Assembly (NCBI GenBank): GCA_030533445.1
Contig: CM060075.1
Location: forward strand, 34,899,196 to 34,963,195
DNA length: 64,000 nucleotides
Source: Cyprinodon diabolis
Taxonomy: Eukaryota > Chordata > Actinopteri > Cyprinodontiformes > Cyprinodontidae
Reading direction: 5' to 3'
The translations under genes and the position numbers were made by a program. The notes beneath the pieces were generated by a model. It saw only the letters and a list, made by a program, of their open reading frames with translations, was not told the origin of the DNA and ran no database searches. Shown here one piece after another: positions 1 through 11,959 of the stretch. How positions within the stretch are numbered: position 1 is the first letter of the stretch; the number at the start of each line of letters is the position of its first letter.

Positions 1-1828
1 TTTTACAGATACTGGATATCCTGGTGTTTTTGCTGAGGTTTACTGGAACAAACTCCTATAGCAATATATAATTCATAACCTTGATTTCTAAAAGACATGT
101 TTGTTTTCATCACCTTGGAATAAACAATTGATGTAACTAAGGAGATTACTTTCTGCCATAAAGCGTAGCTCTTTGCTACGGGGGCCCAGAGTGGACAAAT
201 GATGGTCGTGATTATGTTAGCCTGCATTGGTCCATCTACATATTCCTGGGAATGTTGCCTTCATCAACAAGTTGGGATATCAGGTTTAGTTTAACACTGT
301 GCTGCTTTGCTAGATCTCTGACAGCCTTGGTAAAATCTAAAGGAGAATTTGCTCAGTCAGATTACATTGATTGTCCTTTTTTTAAATTAGGTTTAGTTGT
401 TTGTTTAAATTGGCTTCATCTTGCCTTTTAGAGGTTGGAGGTCACAAGAAGTAAAAGAACAAAAATGTGAAATGGTTAAGCATATTTTAGCAAAATTATT
501 ACATGGGAGTATTGAATAAGTCTAGTTAAATTTAGACTACTTGACTAAAGATGTGATTTACTAGAGCTGACACTTTAGCTCTACTGTAAAGGGCCCCTAT
601 ATGTATAATTATTCTAAATTTTGATTGAGTTAAAAAACTAGCCAAACTAGTTCCATAGGCGGTAATGGAGGAGTAGACCAGGATAAAAACTAGATAGCTT
701 TTCTCATCTGCTTCAGCAGGCGGGTTTGCAATGAAAAACACTGCGTTCAACTTGGCTTGAACCGCAGGAATAACGCAGCCTGTTTTCACCAGCAAAAATC
801 AGACGTAACGTGGCATTGGGTGAAGACGGGTATGTTTCACCTATCAGACCTGGAGGTCACAGGAGAAAGAGTGGGAAAACTGTTCCCGCATTGGTTTTAA
901 AGGTACATGACTTCAAGGGACATGGCCGTTTATATCCCTGACATTCGATCTCCAACACAGTTCAATTGTATTCAGTCCAATTATATGTCCTCTGTCCGAT
1001 CCACTTAGATACAGTTCATTGAATCATAAATAGGGTGGAGTACAGTCAGAATCATTTCTAATTTCTTTTGATGAAGTAGTTGCCTAAATCCATCCGAATA
1101 GTTTTGGTCATAGACTGTCCAGCTTTATCTGTTGCTGAGAATGTATGTGATGACAGCCAAGAGGAACTTCTTTCTTTTAACTTGAAGGAACCTCCCAAAG
1201 ACCAATTAAGATTGATGGTTTATGATAGGAGGAAGTTAGTTGAATGGCAGCAATATTTGCAGTTACATTTCTCCATCATATAAACAATTCAGAATAAATG
1301 TTCTGATGTAAATAAAGAACCTTAATCCACTGATTGTTTTCTTATGTAACCCATCATATTCTAGGAGTGTATCCCAGAACCGTATGTGACCAAAATGGTT
1401 ATATGAGTGTTAATCACATTGTGGTAACTTTTCTGCAAAAGTTAAAATTTTTCTGTTGCACATAAATCTACAGCTTTACCAGCAGGTGTCATTAAAGTCT
1501 AATAAAAACATTCATTTTTAATTAGGCCTTAAATTGCGTAAAGCTATTCTGGGAAACTATGATTAAGTTAACTAAGTGGCAAGAGAAAAGATGACTACTT
1601 AAGTATTAATTAAAGGAATTGAGGCTGGGGGCAGCAGGCGTCTGTGTGACGTTTGACCTCTGCTCCTTACTTGTCTCTTCCTCATCTGATTATTAGCACC
1701 TCACGCTTTAAATCTCTGAAGCTCCCACACTTCTGCACATTGGTAGCTCTCCTACTAAAAAAGGAAAAGAAAAAAAAGAACCATGCAACTCTAAATATGT
1801 TCTTTATTTTTTCCTCCCATCCTGCCAG
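1..1828 (+). other. tmem102: Intron upstream of the first visible tmem102 exon
   Basis: No exon matching the expected N-terminal part (ending in a KDFxFSMLG-like segment before the LVQK start) was found here, so this is read as the 3' end of a long intron. The sequence is AT-rich. About 930-1320 resembles a dispersed fish repeat (loosely periodic AATTC/CAATT motifs), but I cannot name its family. Confidence 0.6.
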
Positions 1829-2161
1829 GATTAGTCCAGAAGGTCGACCAGCGCCTCCCGGTGGCAAATGAGTACCTCCTTTTATCAGGCGGGGCCCGAG
1901 AAGGCGTCCTGGACCTTAACCCGGAGGACCTGGGGGAGTACGCCAAAGGGGCCGACTTCGACTTGGATTTCACCCTCCTGGTTCCCGCGTTGAAGCTTCA
2001 CGACCGCAACCAGCCGGTCACGCTTGACATGAGGCACTCGCCCCCATGCCACTCGTGGCTCAGCCTGCGCCTCTGCGACTCCAACATCCTGTCACGCTGG
2101 AGCATCTGCTGCCAGGAGGAGAGTGGGCTCCCTGTTGAGGAGGACGAGGAGGAGGAGATGG
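1829..2161 (+). CDS. tmem102: tmem102 coding exon (NTase core, first two metal Asp)
   Basis: The acceptor CCTGCCAG precedes 1829 and the donor G|GTGAGT follows 2161; both ends split a Gly codon. It encodes the LLLSGGAREG turn, the DFDLDF strand and the CHSWLSLRL segment shared with MB21D2. The 3' end carries an acidic run (VEEDEEEEM) that is absent from MB21D2 and sits where TMEM102 has its extra segment. A clear rise in G+C marks the exon against AT-rich flanks. Confidence 0.92.
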
Positions 2162-5100
2162 GTGAGTTTGAGACATGGGGTAAAAATAGAGGAATGAGGA
2201 GAATATGGACTTAAAAGAAACAGGAAGTTGGTGAGGAATGCTGGAAAAATGAACGAGTCTGTGATGAAGGGCTGGAATAAACAAAGATGAAAGTGTTTGC
2301 GGCAGTGCCGGGTGAGAAAACTGGAAACAGATTGGATTCAGTCCATGTTTTCCTCTGATAATTTGATTCATGATGCTGTGATGCAATTTCGACTGACAGC
2401 CTGCAGCAGAACGACTGTTCTTCATAATAAAACTCCTCAAATAGGTTGAAGCTGGGGAAAAAAAAAAAAAAAACTGCCCAAGAATTTAGTTCTGCAACAT
2501 TCATGAGCATAACTAAGCAGACGAAAGTGCAAGATAACACAGCGGTTTGTAGATTGCTCCACAAAATCAATCTACCGCATGCTGGCGAGTGCGCCGCTTG
2601 GAGAGTGGAGGAAAGTAATGACATTTATTGATATGAATCTCTTTAATTTTCAGCACTTGGGGAAGAAGCATTGACGGGGTTTTCTGGATGTGTAATAACA
2701 TTTCCCTCCAGATCTCGGGGTGCTCTAATTGTTGAGGCAGGAGGAGGTGATTCAATCAGGCCAGAACAGGATGTGTTGCACCAAATATGTCCCTGAAAGA
2801 TTGAAAAATTCACTTTTTTAAGTGAATTTCCAAGGTCTCGACAGCTCCTCCTAAAGAACATGTCCAACTCGGGGCCAAATCCGGCGCCCACCACTGCCAT
2901 TTATCCGACCATCAAGAGCCAAAAAAAGCACATTATGCCATTAAGCAGAGATGTTAGTTCTATTACAATTGCTTCATTTGGATGGGATTACACTGATTTC
3001 AGATAATAAAGTAAAAAATATTGCTGTGTTTTTGATCAGGACCTGTCATTTAAATTCCTTATCAAAGATGTTTCTAGAACTTCCTTCTTTCATAAAGCTC
3101 TAATAGCAGAACAGTGAGGTTTAGTAAATAAAATGATATTAAAAGTGTCTTTTAAGCAGTAGTCAACCCTTTTAAAGTCTTGATAAAGGCCAAGTAGCCC
3201 GTTATAAACATGAGTTTGACACCTCTATCATGAAGTCTCACCTGGATGAAGACTGACTGATGGATCGCTGTGCAATATTTATATTTTAACCTCTTTTAAA
3301 CAATTTTGACTTTTCAACCCACCTATTTATTAATTAAAATTCATTAGATGGAGCAACACAAAAAGGTGCACATCATCTTGTATACACCATCCTGGTGCGG
3401 CATGGTGGTGGCAACATCATGCTGTTAAGATGCTTTCTTTTACGGCTGCAGGTTCTTGTATGCGCTCTGGCTTCCTGTCAACTTTTAATAAAGAGTGCTT
3501 CTGTCAACCAGCATGCTCCCAATATTTTTCAAGACCCAGGACCTTTAAATCTTTACTGTAGCTGGATAAAAGTAATGGAACAGTTGACGTATTTATATAT
3601 GAACTGCTCAGAGCACGGATACATTTAAATCAACGCACCTCGACATTTGAATGAACTGATGAATGAACAGATCTGGCAGAGTTGATTATAAGAAATTCAA
3701 GGAGGACCATCCTAAAGAAAACATGTAAAAATGGCCTAGTCAAAGTCTAACCCTAAATCCAAATCCATATATGGATTTAAGCTTTTAAAATTGAAAATCA
3801 CAGGTGCAATATTAATAGGTACCCCAAATCCCCCCCTTGTTAACAGGCTTAGACGTTACTGCCGGGCGTTGGGCCTCAGCGCTGCACCTAAACACAGAAT
3901 CTGAAAGAACGGAAATGGAAAAAAAAAAGGCCCATAACATTTTGAGCCAAATCTTAATGCATCACATGAGCAGAAACTCTAAATACAACCAGTTCTAATG
4001 CAGCAGGTATAGAAAGCCACAAGGGCCACAACTTTTTAGACCAAAATAGATACATTATTAGATAATGGCTTCTTCTCAAATTCATTTGTAATTAAAGCCT
4101 TTTTCCTATCCTGGTGCCTGAAAACATCCGAGGTTCCATTAGTCTCTCTTCCTGATGAATCAACATCATTCTTGCTTGTAGAAAGCCAGCCCTAGTGATT
4201 ATCTTGCACTGAGGCCAGCTGTGGCTGTCAGTTGGCCTGCCCAGGAAATTGCATATGCAGTAAATGTAACTGAAATGTTTCTGCAAGTTATGCTTCACTC
4301 ACTTAAGCTTATTATTGTCTTGTAGCTTTTAATCAGTCATCCAGGACTTCCTTATGATCTGGGATTCAATGTCAGTGTGCACAGAAAGACCAAGACATGC
4401 ATTATATTAGTAATGAACTCGTCTTCGATTTTACCCTAGAAAATAAAGAGTCTCTTTATGTTGACAGCTGAGCTTGATGTTAGGTCAGTGGTGTGGGACA
4501 AATCCCTGGAGAAAAACTTCAGTTGTCCTTCAAAAAAGTAAAATTTCTTGGTAAACTTATTGGACCTTTTTATGAAATTGCTTTTTAGCAATAAAAACAC
4601 CATGCGCTGTATGTGGCAAAGCAGCCTTTTGTTGTTAAGATGCAGTGGAGGATGTGTGATGCTGTGGGCTGGTTTCTCTTTATTTTGGCTCTGAGAACTT
4701 TGAGAGTATAGCATCATGAACCCTTGAAATGCAGAGATAAAAACCAGGAAATGTTTCATGTAATTTAGATTTTTTTATAATTGACAGAAGAACTTAATAT
4801 CCTCCTAAACAATGGATGTTGTCGATCCATCTCTCACTCTGTCTCTATCCAGGAAAAGGCTCCATCCCCTCCCTGGGCTCTCCTCAGTCCCTGGACGGGT
4901 GCTACTTCTCCCCCACCTTGGTGACAGACTGGTTCTGGGGCGTCGTGAGCGAGGCTGTGGAAGAGCTGAGACGCAGCCCCCAGAGAGGCATCCCAACCCC
5001 CGAGCGGCTGGAGAGGAACGGACCCCTGACCACCATCATCCTTCAGGTACAGACCAGCTGCTTTCTGCTGCTGTAAAAACGCCGAGCGAGGCATGAAACG

Positions 5101-6008
5101 GTTTCCTTCTTGCAGGCAGGGTCTAGCCGGGTTCTGTATGACCTGCTGCCTGTGGTGTCGTTTCGGGGATGGCCCGCCGTGGCCCAGGGCTGGCTGACAG
5201 CCAACCACTTCTGGGACGGTAAAATCACAGAGGAGGAGGCCATATCTGGCTTCTATCTGCTGCCCTGTTGCTCCCCGCTGGGCGGTCGGCCTGACAGGGA
5301 GTGGAGGCTGGCCTTCTCTCGCAGTGAGGTGAGTTATTCATTCACTGCTCTCTTTTTGTCCCTCATTCTCGTATATTAACCCTAATCCTGCATGATTCTT
5401 GCGGCCAGGTTCAGTTGAAGAAGTGCATCCCCTTCCCCATGGCCCAGGCTTTCCAAGCAGCCAAGGCGGTTCTGTCCCGCATCCTGGCCCGTCCCCGAAC
5501 AGGCCTCAGCCTCTACCACCTGCGCATCCTTCTGTTTTGGGCTTGTGACAGACTCCCCACTGCCTACCTGTCCTGTCCCGAAGCGGACACTCCCGGCCGC
5601 CTCCTCTTGGGTCTCCTGGACGACCTGGCTCACTGCATCCTGGGGAAAAACTGCCCAAACTACTTCCTGCCTCAGTGCAACATGCTGGAGCACCTGAGTG
5701 ACAGCCAGGCGCTGCTCGTTGCCAGGAAGCTAGCTCACGTGCGCTCAGATCCCAGCGAGCACCTGCGGGCGGCTTTGGACCAGGCCCGGCAGGCGGGGCA
5801 GCTAAAGAAAGAGCTGACGGCCAGCACCAATGGCCACGGGTCACCCGGGCACCACCCTGCCAACGGCATCATCTCACCCTCTGAGGACAAGCTAGCTCAG
5901 CGGCTGCAGCAGCTGGTGACGGAGAACCCAGGGAAATCCATATCGGTCTTCCTGAACCCCGACGACGTTTCCAGGCCGCACTTCCGCATCGATGACAAGT
6001 TCTACTGA
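1829..6008 (+). CDS. tmem102: Mab-21 domain protein, probable tmem102 (MB21D2-like); 3' four coding exons
   Basis: Partial gene: coding exons 1829-2161, 4853-5046, 5116-5328 and 5409-6008 join in frame with GT/AG junctions and give 446 C-terminal residues; the N-terminal exon is outside the window. The product is a Mab-21/cGAS-like nucleotidyltransferase-fold protein. Visible residues (numbered from 1829): an SGG turn at 20-22, metal-site-like D43 and D45 in ADFDLDF, and a third Asp at 185 in VLYDLLPVV, so the triad known from cGAS looks intact; whether it is enzymatically active is unknown. The C-terminus keeps the MB21D2-type ending (LVTENPGKSISVF, HFRIDDKFY). Overall identity is highest to MB21D2, but LGEYAKG, the IPFPMAQAFQAAKA segment, GLLDDL and an acidic insert where mammalian TMEM102 has a long insert favour tmem102, as does fgf11 as next gene on the same strand. 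Alternative: mb21d2 paralogue. Family sure, orthology about 0.75. Confidence 0.9.
3385..3465 (+). mobile_element. Tc1/mariner-like transposase remnant
   Basis: Translation gives VRHGGGNIMLLRCF, close to the KHGGGSIMLWGCF block typical of Tc1-like transposases. Only this block is visible; no terminal repeats were located. It lies inside a tmem102 intron. Confidence 0.5.
4040..4300. promoter_or_regulatory. Candidate conserved non-coding block in intron
   Basis: Non-repetitive stretch of balanced composition between repeat debris. It has an octamer-like TTGCATATGCAG near 4250, an E-box CAGCTG and a GATAAT/GATTAT cluster. Inferred from sequence texture only; conservation has not been tested. Confidence 0.25.
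4610..4750 (+). mobile_element. Second Tc1/mariner-like remnant in tmem102 intron
   Basis: The DNA around GTGGAGGATGTGTGATGCTG is what the transposase block GGGSVMMWGCF looks like after decay, and the following bases (a CATCATGAACCC stretch) continue that type. The frame is broken. It ends about 100 bases before the 4853 exon. Confidence 0.4.
4853..5046 (+). CDS. tmem102: tmem102 coding exon (YFSPT..DWFWG region)
   Basis: The acceptor CTCTATCCAG precedes 4853 and the donor CAG|GTACAG follows 5046. The 194 bases complete the split Gly codon and add 64 codons, including GCYFSPTLVTDWFWG and NGPLTTIILQ, which align with YFFSPTKVADWFYD and NGTIISIIL of MB21D2. The start of the exon (GKGSIPSLGSPQSLDG) continues the family-specific insert. 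Confidence 0.92.
5116..5328 (+). CDS. tmem102: tmem102 coding exon (third metal Asp, PVVSF.GWPAVAQ)
   Basis: The 69-base intron 5047-5115 ends in TTCTTGCAG; this exon is 71 whole codons and ends at the donor GAG|GTGAGT. It encodes AGSSRVLYDLLPVVSF, GWPAVAQGWL and HFWDGKITEEEAISGFYLLP, nearly identical to MB21D2. The Asp in LYDLLP is the likely third metal ligand. Short introns at 5047-5115 and 5329-5408 flank it. Confidence 0.93.
5409..6008 (+). CDS. tmem102: tmem102 last coding exon with stop codon
   Basis: The acceptor GCGGCCAG precedes 5409; the frame runs to TGA at 6006-6008. It encodes the C-terminal Mab-21 helical part: VQLKKCIPFPMAQAF, LWACDRLP-like FWACDRLP, GLLDDLAHC, NYFLPQCNMLEHL, HVRSDPSEHLRAAL, then a low-conservation Gly/His/Pro/Ser linker (HGSPGHHPANG) and the conserved tail ending DDKFY. 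Human TMEM102 has lost this tail, while MB21D2 keeps it, so it is probably ancestral. Confidence 0.95.
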   Translation, partial: VQLKKCIPFPMAQAFQAAKAVLSRILARPRTGLSLYHLRILLFWACDRLPTAYLSCPEADTPGRLLLGLLDDLAHCILGKNCPNYFLPQCNMLEHLSDSQALLVARKLAHVRSDPSEHLRAALDQARQAGQLKKELTASTNGHGSPGHHPANGIISPSEDKLAQRLQQLVTENPGKSISVFLNPDDVSRPHFRIDDKFY

Positions 6009-9000
6009 GTCGTCAAGGAAACGCCTGTGAGTTTATGTCTAAGGGAGGGTGACCCCGCTGCTTAACTAAGTCTTAAAACCAAAATAAAATAGACAAACAC
6101 ACTTCCTTTGGGGAAAAACTGCCGTCCAGTTAGCTGGATGCCACGGCGATAAGTGTCTCCTAACGAGCTGGCCTTAAGGAGACCAAACAGCTGTAGCTTG
6201 GACATGAAGCGCCTGCTTTAAAACAAGAACCAGAGACTGTGTGTACATGTTTGCCTTAGGGAGTCGGACTGTGACGTGCCCCTCTACAGAAATCATCCAA
6301 TTCATTTCAGCTCTTTCTGTTTCACGTCACAGCGAGCGATTGACGAGTCAGAAATGGAGGAAAACGAGCTGATGAAACTGATTGTAATGTTGTGAGGAGA
6401 GCAGGGAGAGTCTCTATGAAACTCCTTTTCATTTATACTCAATTTGTGCGACTGTTTAACTTTTCTCAGGTATGCACAAGATTTTAGAAGTAGTTGTTTT
6501 CATTTTTTTTTTCATTCTGTTTAAAGCCCAAAATAACATGAAACTACGGAAATTACCCGGATCGTACCAAAGAACAGTGAATTGATTGTTTGACAAAAAA
6601 TTTTCTCCTCTGAACATTTCTGTGACGAGGCTACGGTGCAGGAATCTAGCAGCAGAATCGGTTCCTCAGAGGATTCGAGAAAACAATTAAAATGGATAGA
6701 AACACATGTTTTCTGACCTGAAAGAAGGTTTTAAGCTAGTTAGCTTTCCATCGTTTTTAGGGACCTTTCTCTGATAATGAAACCGTTTGTCAGAGAATCC
6801 ATAAGCTATCTAAATCTTCTAAGTTCTGGTTTTCATGTCAACAAAAATCTAAATCCTTGCATTTTTCTCTACCGTTTGAATGTATTTGCAGGGTTATGGT
6901 TAAATTGAGGAGGACAGAAAAAGTTGAACACATTTTAGATTTTTAAACCAAATTCAATTATTAAAATCCTGAACATGGGGGGAAAAAAGCCATTTCCTCT
7001 ATAGGTATATTAGCCCATAGATGTAAGGCTGTGTTCTACATCTGTCAAGGCTTTTCACTAGAAATACACATCCAGGTTATATCCAAGAATGTAGCATCCA
7101 AACTGGTAAAATTCAAGCTGAAGCTAATTCATCCAAGTAGAAACGATCATTTAATTACATTTTTATGCAGTCCTACGTGCCGTGAAACAGTCATATATAG
7201 TTATCATGTAGTGCCAGTTAATAGTTGTTAATAGATAGTAATTTACTAAAAGCGTATTAATCTTTTATTCAGATCCACTCAGAAAGAGCCTCATGATGAA
7301 GGCCTTTAATGTCCATGTTTTACTACCGTTGGCCTTTGTTCACCAAATGATAAAAGCATAGAATATCTTTTGCACCAAATGTATTAGAAAAATGAACCAT
7401 CATTAACCGAATGATTCAGGACAAAAAAAATAAATCAAAGTAGTGATGTGAACATTAATTAACCTCCTTCAGTCTAATATAGGCTACTTTCAGCACTGGG
7501 TTCTACACCTTTTTTTTAGTCTTAACCGTTTGATTAAAATAGAAGTATATTAAATAATACTGGAATGTTCTACCTTTATAATAACATTGCCAGTCTGCAC
7601 TAATATTCCTGAATCCACATGTTTTAGAAAATTGAAAGCAAGCAAGCTTTTACTAATTATCTCCTCTGACTTTTAGGAGCTGTGACTGAAAACTCTCCAC
7701 CTGCCCCACAAAGTATAATTTAAAATCTATTTCAAAGCCTTTTATTTTTTATAAAACTCCTGTTCCCTGTTTTAATGAGTTCTAAGTAAATTGTTGAATC
7801 TGACATAACAGGATCTTTTAGCAACTTGAGACTGATGGATATCAAACCTGAAATATTTCCCATATCAATTGATTTGGTGCCTTGTCACCACCTTAGCGGT
7901 TGCATCTAATTACTAGCAGTGCTCTTAAATCCGGTCCTCTTGGGGCCAGTACCCCGTGGCTTCATGGGGCTTCTTTATCCATTTCTTCATTTTACTTGGG
8001 TAGGAAGGCGGCCATTGTGGATTGGAGATTGAAACCACTTAGACAGAGGCATCCACCAGCTGTTTTATTAGATAACTCTTTGTTTTTAATATACATCTGC
8101 CACCTGTCATTACCTTTTATTGCAGCAGATGGCAGGTTGTGGACAGTGAAGGTATGGCTGGAATATTGATATTTCTTCAATTATATAAAGCTTGGTGAGC
8201 AATGAGCTCCATCCACCAGAAGGTTTTAAAATGAGTGACTTCAATGATAATATTTTTTACTCCAGAATCTTTTTCCACATTACATCAACAAAAAAAAATA
8301 TCTACATCTATTGTTTTTTTTTGTTTTTTTTTTTTTTTTAAATCTCAGCATTGGCCTTAGAAAACTTGATCAGGGGAAAAATAAAAGTTCACAGATCGAT
8401 TAAAGTGTAGGTCTGAAATAAAATCAACGTGTCTGTTAAAAGGAAAAGGACTGGGAGTGATGTCATGTCTACGTCCCACTAAAACAGGATATAATAGACT
8501 TTAAACTTAATACGACCATAGTTCAATCTTTCAGTTCCATTTCTTTTTCCGGAGGTTCCGGAGGAGGATAGCTAACAATTATGCGATCTTGTGGGTATTT
8601 CCCAATATTTTCAATATAAAATCCAATATAAATGTACTGGGTGGGCATAGCCAATGGAAAATAAAAAAAATATTTATTGGAGTACTTTGGGGCTTTATTT
8701 GCACATTTTCCAGCAGTGTAATCGCATGTAGAGGGTTCTGGGTAAAGAAATAACATTAATATATCTGGTCAATCATTGTTGAAGATTAACATATTATTTC
8801 TAGTTATTGCTTAGATTTAAAGATTAACTTGTTGGAAAAAAAACATACAATTCACATGAAATAAACGGCATATTTATTTTTCTGACACAAACGTTAGCCT
8901 TCATAAAACTCAAACCCCTGAAGGTTATATTACTCTACCAGAGCAAACCGTGATCCTATCCTGTCCGGTTTAGCTTTATATCCGATGTGATCATGGATAA

Positions 9001-10710
9001 CTGTGGTATTTTATCATCCAACCACAGCTTTTGTCTTTTTCTACTTCTAAAATGAATGTTCTTGGACTATGAACTTGATTTGAGTCGGTTGTTTTTAAAA
9101 GATACGCTAATATTTCACTCTTAAGGGCAAGCTTAGATTTTAGAACGAGCTAATTCAGGAGCAAATGGTCACGATTTGACAAAAATTAAAGAGCTGGCTC
9201 AGACGTTTTAGACCACTCTGCATTTCTGGATATATTTACCTCCAGGTAACAAGACATTATATTATTATTATTATTTCCGAATTGACTTTATTGTTTATTT
9301 AGACTTTTGCTGCTTTTTTTAGATCATGGCTGAATCAAGTTGTCCACAAAGTGCCCAGTTTTTTCCTCATATTATGATTTTAAAACACATCTGTTCACTT
9401 ATTGTTGGACAAACTTTGAGGTATGCTTTTTATCGACTTCATATCGTGAGACTTGAGTGATTCAGATAATTGTCCCGTGTCTCCTCTGCTTGGTTGGTGC
9501 CTCTTAATGAGCGTCATGTATCTTGTAAATGAGCGGATGTGTTTCCAGATGCTGTGCGGTGAATGATTTCCCCCTCACTGCGTCCGTGACTGGATAGAGG
9601 GAATCAGAGTTTCTGGAAAAAACGGACCTCTTCAAAAAAAAAAAAAAAAATCATCTTTTTTTGTATTTCATTTATAAAAGAAAACAAGGCTTTTCACTGA
9701 ACTTACTTTTAATGCTGCTGCTGCTTATTGAAATGATCTAATTTATATATATTTTTTCCCAGTCAGTAATTGTTAGAGTTGACAAAACAAATGCCGTTCA
9801 ATCAATATAAATCAGTTTTCAACACTGTCTCCAAACTAATTTATGGATAAACAAGGAGCGCTATAGCTCTGCATCCAGTAATGGAGCACTGCCAGGGTAC
9901 CACTGTTGAAATATCAGCCTGACGGTGGTGGGTGATTCAATTTTAACGGAGCGTCTCTATTACTGACAGTTGTTTAAAGTCTTTATAACATCTGCAAACA
10001 AAGTTGTGCTTACTACTGAACCGTCACTTTCTTGTTATATATTGTCTGTGGACTGAAGCGGTGGGTAACCAAAGTGTTTTGTCTATGCGGTAAAGGATAT
10101 CAGTGTTTTCAGCACTTTTTTTTTTTACCCCGGAAAAGAAAAAAAAAAAAAACACTGGAAGATTTAAAATGTACATTAATTTAGGAAATGACTTACGAGC
10201 TGATTCAGTGTAGATCTTGTAAAAGGTCTTGTTCAGTTAAAGACAACAGAAACTAAATTATTTTTGTTGGTTTTGCTGGATATGTACACTTAAACTCTTT
10301 GTAGAGTGTATAAAATCTTGTAAATGAAGATATGCAATCATTGGGTCAGCCTGTCATTTCCAGACCTGCTGGAATCGAGTGTGGATTTCCTACTGTAAAT
10401 AATCTTTAAAAGAGAGGAGGGCAGATCCAGTATCGTCATTTCAAACTCAGTTTCAAACTGAACCTTTTGATCAATCTGCTGTGTATCAATAGCAGAATAA
10501 ATTACCTGAATGTATCGGTCTCTTCTCCTTACTCTTTTTTTTTTTTAATCTCTGCTGTAAACCCAACTTTAAATCTGTTTCCACCTGGGTTCTTCCGCAT
10601 GTTTTTTTGTAGAAATTGCTGACTAATTTTTGCTATATTTGTTACTTCTCTTTATTTCCTGGGGATTTGTATTGGTTGATTGATGTTTGAGCTTTAGCAT
10701 GAAATAAATC
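6009..10710 (+). other. tmem102: tmem102 3' UTR / downstream flank
   Basis: AT-rich, non-coding and poor in recognisable repeats. AATAAA signals on the + strand occur at 6083-6088, 10496-10501 and 10703-10708. The nearest would give a short UTR of about 100 bases and the last two a UTR of about 4.5-4.7 kb; the sequence cannot decide. It includes the candidate regulatory block 7880-8240. Confidence 0.45.
7880..8240. promoter_or_regulatory. Candidate conserved non-coding element
   Basis: Balanced, non-repetitive block with E-boxes CAGCTG, CACCTG and CAGATG, a SOX-type CCATTGTGG and homeodomain-type TCTAATTA. It differs in texture from the AT-rich surroundings. If the 3' UTR is long, this could instead be conserved UTR. 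Inference only. Confidence 0.28.
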
Positions 10711-10791
10711 CATATATTTCAAAAAGCCATCATTTGGAGAGTGCTGGTTGAAAAGTTCTTAACAGAAAATGGCTGCAGTTATGTGAATGGA

Positions 10792-10806
10792 CCAACAGAG
10801 GGCGCC
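10792..10806 (+). promoter_or_regulatory. CTCF-core-like motif
   Basis: CCAACAGAGGGCGCC fits the CTCF core CCANNAGRKGGC followed by GC. It lies just past the last candidate polyadenylation signal of tmem102, a plausible place for an insulator. A motif match alone is weak evidence. Confidence 0.35.
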
Positions 10807-10989
10807 ACAGTACAACATTTTGTATACACACTGCTGCATGGGAACCATGTAGGCCTACTGTATTAACACACAATTTAATGTTAAATATCAGCGCAGCACA
10901 GAAGCGTTTCACTCTAAGCCTAAATGTCCAAATTCCTGACTAAATCAAATCAGGGCAGAAACTTTAAATCTTATTCTTAAGTCCAACTT

Positions 10990-11425
10990 TTATGGGCAGA
11001 GATAGGAAGAAATTAGTTACATTTACTTGAGTAACCTTTTAAAAAAAGGGGGGGGGGAAGATATTTTTTGTAGTTTTACAACATGTTAGTTTTTAACTTG
11101 AGTGAAAATATAAAGTATCATTATTCTTCAGTAAAATTACTGGCTGCTATTGAGAGACACACTTTTCTTTTTTCATACTGAAGGCTTATTGGTTAAATGT
11201 CTGTGAAAATTCTCAGTCATCCGGATCATAGAAAACAGACTTTTACTGAGTTACAAGTCTAAATGTGTTCAGAAAAATTAAGCTAAAGTCTAGTATCCTT
11301 AGTAAACAGATCAGGTACTAAGTATTTCAGAAGCCCTTTTACAAAATATTTTACTCTTGATCAATTTATCTACTTTTTACTTGAGTAAAAATATGAAGTA
11401 GTGCTGCTCTCCACCGACCTCTGTT
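10990..11425. mobile_element. Decayed non-autonomous DNA transposon, hAT-like
   Basis: Repeated ACTTGAGTAA motifs, direct and inverted (TTTACTTGAGTAACC, TTTTACTTGAGTAAAA), are typical of the same broad fish repeat type as the intact element at 58838-60419. Ends and target duplication could not be fixed. Confidence 0.4.
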
Positions 11426-11959
11426 TATAGGTCAAACACATATACAAAGCTTTTGCTTAAACCTGTTTAGACGAGTTAGCAGCCTTAAATTAATGCTAGG
11501 CTATAGCACATTATTAACCCTTTAAAGCCTGATCTAAGAATAAAACAAAACAGAAAATTACTTTTTGTGTTTTTTGTGAATTCCTTATTTGCTCTTTTAG
11601 CAAAATATGTAAAAAGAAAAAAACAGATATACATTTTTGATATTAATAATTTATTGCTATGCGATAAGTCAAGATTATTTTTTGTGTAGTCTTCTACTGG
11701 CTGTTATCAGGTATATCTGATTGTGTACAATAGGATTTTGAGCAAAGTTTTTACCATTAAATTATGCAAAAGGTGTCAGACGCAAAACATTTCAGAAACC
11801 GTATGTATCAAATACGATACATTTGGCATTTTAGGGTTAACATCTGCTGTCAGTTAACCCAAAAGCAGGAGATTGATTTGTATTTCGTAATTAAATCCAT
11901 TGAGCAGAGAGACACGCGTTGACATACTGCAAGTACGTCAAGAAATTTTTAGCAGCTTA

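Larger units (their letters stand above)
2162..4852 (+). other. tmem102: tmem102 intron with Tc1-like debris
   Basis: A 2.7-kb intron between two solid exons. It holds two short remnants that look like Tc1/mariner transposase DNA (about 3385-3460 and 4615-4745) and one non-repetitive block at 4040-4300. The remainder is AT-rich with nothing recognisable. Confidence 0.7.

Noticed and set aside
1..1828. N-terminal tmem102 exon
   Set aside because: No frame matching the conserved KDFxFSMLG region with a donor splitting a Gly codon.
4812..5243. Minus-strand and shifted frames over the 4853-5046 exon
   Set aside because: Shadows of the GC-rich coding exon; only the frame that joins across splice sites matches the family.
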